Shown piece by piece: positions 29,186 through 33,440 of a stretch of 33,440 nt of DNA; position 1 is the stretch's first letter, and the number at the start of each line of letters is the position of its first letter. Source of the stretch: Sulfurospirillum sp. (GTDB taxonomy: Bacteria > Campylobacterota > Campylobacteria > Campylobacterales > QNZT01); assembly GCA_024762875.1 (NCBI GenBank), contig JANTGR010000007.1:1-33440 (forward strand), read 5' to 3'. The position numbers and the translations under genes were made by a program. Under the pieces are notes generated by a model, which was given only the letters and a program-made list of their open reading frames with translations, did not search any database and was not told where the DNA came from.

Positions 29186-29782
29186 TTATCTACGGTTTTT
29201 GATATAAGCGATAAAACGCTCTACTTCAGCACTCAAATAGGCCATATCTTGAGAATTATCAATCACAAAACTGCTTTGTGTTTTTTTCAATTCGATAGAG
29301 ATTTGTGAATCGATACGGTTATTTGCCTCATTTTTATCAAATCCATCCCGTGCCATTAAGCGTTCTCTTTGTACCTTTAATGGTGCATAGACCAGTGCTA
29401 CCTCATCTATATCATAGTTTTTTGTCTCAAAAAAGAGTGGGATATCAATGATATAAGGCTTTTTGATTTTTTCAAAAACCGCACTTTGACTCTCTATCTC
29501 TTCTTTGATGAGTGGGTGTAAAAAGTTTTCTAATTTTTCACGGTTTTTGGGTTGTGAAAATATGATAGACCCCAGCGCTTTTCTGTCTACGACACCTTCT
29601 TTGATGTATTGACTCCCAAATAAAGCAGTGATACCTTCGGCATTTTCGTCAAGTACACCATGCGCGACTTTATCTGCGTCGATGATGTTAAAACTCTCTT
29701 TTTCTAAAATACTCGCAACGGTACTTTTTCCTGTTGCGATGCCCCCTGTGAGGACGATGGCGTGTTTAAATAAATCTTTCAT
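29186..29782 (-). CDS. coaE: dephospho-CoA kinase
   Basis: VLTGGIATGKSTVASIL, DADKVAHGVL. Confidence 0.96.
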   Translation of the reverse strand: MKDLFKHAIVLTGGIATGKSTVASILEKESFNIIDADKVAHGVLDENAEGITALFGSQYIKEGVVDRKALGSIIFSQPKNREKLENFLHPLIKEEIESQSAVFEKIKKPYIIDIPLFFETKNYDIDEVALVYAPLKVQRERLMARDGFDKNEANNRIDSQISIELKKTQSSFVIDNSQDMAYLSAEVERFIAYIKNRR

Positions 29783-29846
29783 AGGGGTATTTTAGCATAA
29801 AAGATGAAAAGCTGGATATTGTGCCATCGTGCAATGTTTTCATGTC

Positions 29847-29856
29847 TATCATGATA
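29847..29856. repeat. TATCATGATA iterated palindrome
   Basis: Exact; intergenic, upstream of TPP promoter cassette 1. Confidence 0.95.
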
Positions 29857-29868
29857 AAATATAAAGTT

Positions 29869-29903
29869 ACTTTAATTAAGATATATTTTATCCTATTTAA
29901 AGT
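29869..29903. promoter_or_regulatory. 35-bp dyad (15-5-15) before TAGAAT, copy 1
   Basis: ACTTTAATTAAGATA-TATTT-TATCCTATTTAAAGT; arms match 13/15; TAGAAT at 29903-29908. Confidence 0.75.
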
Positions 29904-29918
29904 AGAATTCAATTATCA

Positions 29919-30002
29919 AACTCTCGGGGTGCCATTGAGGCTGAGATAGCAAAGCTTATCCCGTTGAACTTGAACTGGGTCATACCAGCGTAAGGAAGAG
30001 AA
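29919..30002 (+). promoter_or_regulatory. TPP riboswitch (THI element) upstream of TonB-dependent receptor
   Basis: TCTCGGGGTGCC...GGCTGAGAT...CCCGTTGAACTTGAACTGGGTCATACCAGCGTAAGGAAGAGA. Confidence 0.96.
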
Positions 30003-30088
30003 AGTAAGTAAGTATATATCGAAACTACTCCTCATAGATACCTCTACTACCTCTTTCCTTACATATAAAATATTTTAGGAAAACAATT

Positions 30089-32170
30089 ATGAACATCAAA
30101 ACACTATCCGTCTTTACAGCTATCATGATAGCCCAGAGCACGATATTTGCAGAAGAAGTAAATCTTGATCCTATCGTCGTTAGCTCAGACTTTCGAGATA
30201 CCAAACTTTCAAAAACAACCGGCAGTGTCTCTGTTGTCGGGGAAGAAGATATATACGACAAATCCAGTGATGCATTTGAAGATGTTATCGGCAGTGTCCC
30301 CAATGTCAACTTTACCAGTGGCGCATCCAGAGCACACTATATCCAGATCAGAGGTATTGGCGAGAGAAGCCAGTTTACTTCGCCGGTCAATCCTTCTGTT
30401 GGTATCATACTCGATGGTATCGACCTGTCACAAAGTGCACTTGGGATCACACTGTTTGATCTCCGTCAGATAGAAGTTCTCAAAGGCCCACAAGGGACAA
30501 CGTTTGGTGCCAATGGTCTTGCCGGTGTGGTCAATATCCAAAGCAATCAACCAACCAAAGAAACAGAAGCACACGCAGAAATGACCATCGGAAACTATAA
30601 CACGCAGGCGGCAGGTATAGCAGTAGGCGGAACTATCTTAAAAGATAAATTGCTTGGTAGAATGTCACTGTATAAAAACAGCAGTGATGGTTTTATGAAA
30701 AACAGCTTTTTAGATAAAAAAGATACAAACAATCTCGATGAACTCACACTAAAAGGGGCATTGAAGTGGCTGGTCAATGACAGGCATACGGTTGATTTAA
30801 ATTTACTGCACTTGGATGTAGACAATGGCTATGATGCATTTACATTTGACAACTCACGCACTTCACATGCCGATCAGCCGGGAACGGATGCACAAAAAAC
30901 AGATGCATTTTCACTGAAATCAACGTATCAGATCAATCCAGCTATGCACCTGGAAAGCGCACTCAGCTACAGTAAATCAGATATTGAATACAGCTATGAT
31001 GAAGATTGGTCTTATGTAGGTGAATTTGCTGATGATCTGTATCCTTATAGTTCATTTGACCAATATCTAAGAGACAGAAAGCAAATTGACTTTGATATGC
31101 GTTTGATTTCTGATGCAGACGGTAAAATACTCTCTGGTTCTACAGACTGGACTATTGGCACATATCTGAAGCATTTTTCAGAAGATTTTACTAGAAACTA
31201 TACTTATCTAGATGCGCCTTATACATCGGATTACGATACGGATAACCAAGCGGTATATGGTCAGCTGGATTCGTCTTTGAACGATAAATTGACCTTGGTA
31301 ACTGGGGTGCGGGCAGAACAGTGGAAAGCAACTTATACAGACTCAGATGCTGTTGATATCTCTACAGATGAACTCCTCTGGGGAGGTAAACTGGGATTAA
31401 AATACCAGCAAACTGCAAACCATCTCTTTTATGTAACGCTCTCCAAAGGCTACAAACCAGGCGGGGTCAATGCAGATAATTCTCTTTTGCCCTCACAAAG
31501 AGACTATAAAACAGAAAATCTATGGAATATCGACTTTGGCGCAAACACCAGCCATCTGGATGGACAGCTTACCAGCCGTCTGAACTTTTTTTATGGAAAG
31601 AGAAGAGATCAGCAGGTGAAAAGTTCTGTTGTGCAGGTTCGGGATGACGGCAGTACAAAATATACAGACTATTTAACCAATGCAGCCAAAGGACATTATG
31701 AGGGATTGGAGTATGAGCTTGATACCTATCTGGACAGTTTGCATCTTTTTACCAATGTAGGTTTGTTACAAGCTGAGTTTGATGAGTATGTGGATCCAAA
31801 TCCTGATGCTCTCAATGTTAACGGACGCTCTCCGGCACAATCTCCAAAATACCAGTACAATGTAGGTTTTGACTATACTTTTGCAGATACATGGACATTT
31901 AAAACCAATGTTGAAGGACGGGGATCTTACTATTTTTCAAACCGCCACAATGCCAAAGCAGATGCTTGCAATCTTGTAAATTCCAGCCTTTCTACTACAA
32001 ACGGAAAATGGTCAGCAACACTATGGGGGCGCAATCTGGCAGATACCGACTATCAGGTACGGGGATTTGGCTCTTTTGGAAACAATCCGGGCAAGGGCTA
32101 TGTCACAGAAACATATACACAGCAAGGTGCGCCTAGAACTTTTGGGATAACTGTTTCGTACGATTACTAA
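30089..32170 (+). CDS. TonB-dependent outer membrane receptor, predicted thiamine-related
   Basis: 693 aa; signal peptide, plug motifs (VVGEEDIYDKSSDAFEDVIGSVPNVNF, LKGPQGTTFGANGLAGVVNIQS), beta-barrel C-terminus GITVSYDY; follows TPP riboswitch. Confidence 0.93.
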   Translation: MNIKTLSVFTAIMIAQSTIFAEEVNLDPIVVSSDFRDTKLSKTTGSVSVVGEEDIYDKSSDAFEDVIGSVPNVNFTSGASRAHYIQIRGIGERSQFTSPVNPSVGIILDGIDLSQSALGITLFDLRQIEVLKGPQGTTFGANGLAGVVNIQSNQPTKETEAHAEMTIGNYNTQAAGIAVGGTILKDKLLGRMSLYKNSSDGFMKNSFLDKKDTNNLDELTLKGALKWLVNDRHTVDLNLLHLDVDNGYDAFTFDNSRTSHADQPGTDAQKTDAFSLKSTYQINPAMHLESALSYSKSDIEYSYDEDWSYVGEFADDLYPYSSFDQYLRDRKQIDFDMRLISDADGKILSGSTDWTIGTYLKHFSEDFTRNYTYLDAPYTSDYDTDNQAVYGQLDSSLNDKLTLVTGVRAEQWKATYTDSDAVDISTDELLWGGKLGLKYQQTANHLFYVTLSKGYKPGGVNADNSLLPSQRDYKTENLWNIDFGANTSHLDGQLTSRLNFFYGKRRDQQVKSSVVQVRDDGSTKYTDYLTNAAKGHYEGLEYELDTYLDSLHLFTNVGLLQAEFDEYVDPNPDALNVNGRSPAQSPKYQYNVGFDYTFADTWTFKTNVEGRGSYYFSNRHNAKADACNLVNSSLSTTNGKWSATLWGRNLADTDYQVRGFGSFGNNPGKGYVTETYTQQGAPRTFGITVSYDY
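30121..30130. repeat. TATCATGATA iterated palindrome
   Basis: Exact; GCTATCATGATAGC; TonB receptor signal-peptide codons, read IMI. Confidence 0.95.
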
Positions 32171-32272
32171 AAGAAGCGTGTAGGAAGGTTTCTTCCTATC
32201 ACGATACGCATACCATTCAAATCACCACCCATAAGACCATCGTTAGGGGCTTTATCACACTATTAACATTGT

Positions 32273-32824
32273 TTATCTTTTAAATGGGGCAAAAACCTTT
32301 GCAAAATCAAGCGAGATTTCACAACCAATGCCTTCAAACTCCAAAAGCTCTTTAGAAAAGTCCCCGACTTTGAGGTATGTGCCTTCTTTTAGTTGATAGA
32401 CTTTGGCTTTTAAGTCATCTGGATAGACGAGGATATAGTAGTTTACGCCCTCTTTTTCGTATATATCAAACTTGATGGTTTCATCTTTTTGCGCTGTAGA
32501 GGGGCTTAGGATTTCAACAATGATTTTGGGTGCTTTGGTGAGGTATTGTATGCCTTCATCATCACAGGTAAAGATAATATCAGGGCGCAGGATGGTGTTG
32601 TTTGAGATTTTCCAATCATTTTCAAAAGAGACAACACACTCTGGACATGCCTCATCACCAAGAGCATTTTTAAGTGCTACTAAAATTTCAGTTGCGATAT
32701 TTTGATGTACTCTGGTGGGTGCCGGTGCCATAGAGACAGGCATACCATCGATAAGCTCCCATTCTCCTTCCCATATCTCATAATCTTTATAGGTGTAGTT
32801 GAGTATTTCTGCTACAGACATCAA
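32273..32824 (-). CDS. Uma2 family (DUF820, PD-(D/E)XK-like) protein
   Basis: WELIDGMPVSMAPAPTRVHQNI, LRPDIIFTCDD, PKIIVEILSPSTAQKDETIKFDIYEKEGVNYYILV. Confidence 0.92.
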   Translation of the reverse strand: MMSVAEILNYTYKDYEIWEGEWELIDGMPVSMAPAPTRVHQNIATEILVALKNALGDEACPECVVSFENDWKISNNTILRPDIIFTCDDEGIQYLTKAPKIIVEILSPSTAQKDETIKFDIYEKEGVNYYILVYPDDLKAKVYQLKEGTYLKVGDFSKELLEFEGIGCEISLDFAKVFAPFKR

Positions 32825-32871
32825 GACTCCTTTTACTGTGGGTTTTGTCTATTATAGCATATTTTATACCC

Positions 32872-32881
32872 TATCATGATA
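32872..32881. repeat. TATCATGATA iterated palindrome
   Basis: Exact; intergenic, upstream of TPP promoter cassette 2. Confidence 0.95.
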
Positions 32882-32898
32882 CAATATTTACGCATAGC

Positions 32899-32933
32899 AG
32901 TTTAATTAAGATAACTTTTATCCTAATTAAACT
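32899..32933. promoter_or_regulatory. 35-bp dyad (15-5-15) before TAGAAT, copy 2
   Basis: AGTTTAATTAAGATA-ACTTT-TATCCTAATTAAACT; arms match 14/15; TAGAAT at 32933-32938. Confidence 0.8.
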
Positions 32934-32951
32934 AGAATAATAGTGTCAAAA

Positions 32952-33032
32952 CTCTCGGGGTGCCGTAAGGCTGAGATAGCGCAAGCTAGTCCCGCTGAAC
33001 TTGAACTGGGTAATACCAGCGTAAGGAAGAGA
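32952..33032 (+). promoter_or_regulatory. TPP riboswitch (THI element) upstream of thiC
   Basis: CTCTCGGGGTGCCGTAAGGCTGAGATAGC...CCCGCTGAACTTGAACTGGGTAATACCAGCGTAAGGAAGAG. Confidence 0.97.
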
Positions 33033-33043
33033 AAAGTACAAAC

Positions 33044-33053
33044 TATCATGATA
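33044..33053. repeat. TATCATGATA iterated palindrome
   Basis: Exact; CTATCATGATAG; between TPP aptamer and thiC start. Confidence 0.95.
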
Positions 33054-33118
33054 GCACCTGCTCTCATACATTTTTTATACATTTTCTCTTTATTTAAAAC
33101 AATAAATAAAGGAAAGCA

Positions 33119-33440
33119 ATGACAATCCAAACTGACATTTTAGAAAATTCAAACAATATTATCACCAGAGAGCCTTTTCCGGCTTCAACAAAAGTCTATG
33201 TACAAGGTGAGATTCACCCTGAGATACAAGTTCCTATGCGCGAGATACTACTTGCCAATGAACACAAGCTACGGGTATATGATACATCCGGTGTCTATAC
33301 AGATCCAAGTGTAGAAATCGACGTCTCAAAGGGAATCAGCACTATCAGAAAAGAGTGGATAGCAAAAAGAGGCGATGTCGAAGAGTATAAAGGGCGTATC
33401 ATCGATCCTAGAGACAATGGTTACAACAGCCAAGATCAGA
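33119..33440 (+). CDS. thiC: phosphomethylpyrimidine synthase (partial, runs off window)
   Basis: FPASTKVYVQGEIHPEIQVPMREILL...LRVYDTSGVYTDPSVEIDVSKGISTIRKEWIAKRGDVEEY; RBS AAAGGAAA upstream. Confidence 0.95.
   Translation, partial: MTIQTDILENSNNIITREPFPASTKVYVQGEIHPEIQVPMREILLANEHKLRVYDTSGVYTDPSVEIDVSKGISTIRKEWIAKRGDVEEYKGRIIDPRDNGYNSQDQ

Noticed and set aside
29847-29903. Dyad before the TPP riboswitch as a Fur box
   Set aside because: GATA-N-TATC arms superficially resemble Fur half-sites, but there is no 19-bp GATAATGATAATCATTATC-like match and the same dyad precedes thiC.
465-33053. TATCATGATA as a MITE/REP-type mobile element
   Set aside because: No shared flanks beyond 1-2 bp, no target-site duplications and frequent in-frame placement inside genes; mobile-element insertion does not fit.
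1-33440. CRISPR array
   Set aside because: TATCATGATA copies are short, irregularly spaced and palindromic, with no regular repeat-spacer units and no cas genes.

Overview
AT-rich bacterial chromosomal window, most likely Campylobacterota (Sulfurovum/Sulfurimonas-like by gene content; taxonomy is inference). It carries a six-tRNA array plus tRNA-Val(GAC), a K+ channel/RCK operon, thrS-infC-rpmI-rplT, lspA-glmM, rpsT-prfA, a CBS-domain two-component system, argB followed by a small ORF and a full-length arginine (phosphagen) kinase, MATE, dapF, a TolC/HlyD/ABC-membrane-domain operon with no ATPase domain, coaE, and two TPP riboswitches, one before a TonB-dependent receptor and one before thiC (truncated by the window end). 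No CRISPR array, rRNA, transposase or prophage was seen. The strongest unexplained signal is a highly iterated perfect palindrome, TATCATGATA. I count 18 exact copies, versus roughly 0.1 expected from base composition. Seven extend to CTATCATGATAG and five to GCTATCATGATAGC. Copies lie between genes, inside genes (almost always read as Ile-Met-Ile) and across stop/start junctions. This resembles cyanobacterial HIP1 in behaviour but has a different sequence. A second strong signal is a 35-bp dyad abutting a TAGAAT -10 box, repeated with the same geometry upstream of both TPP riboswitches and preceded each time by TATCATGATA.
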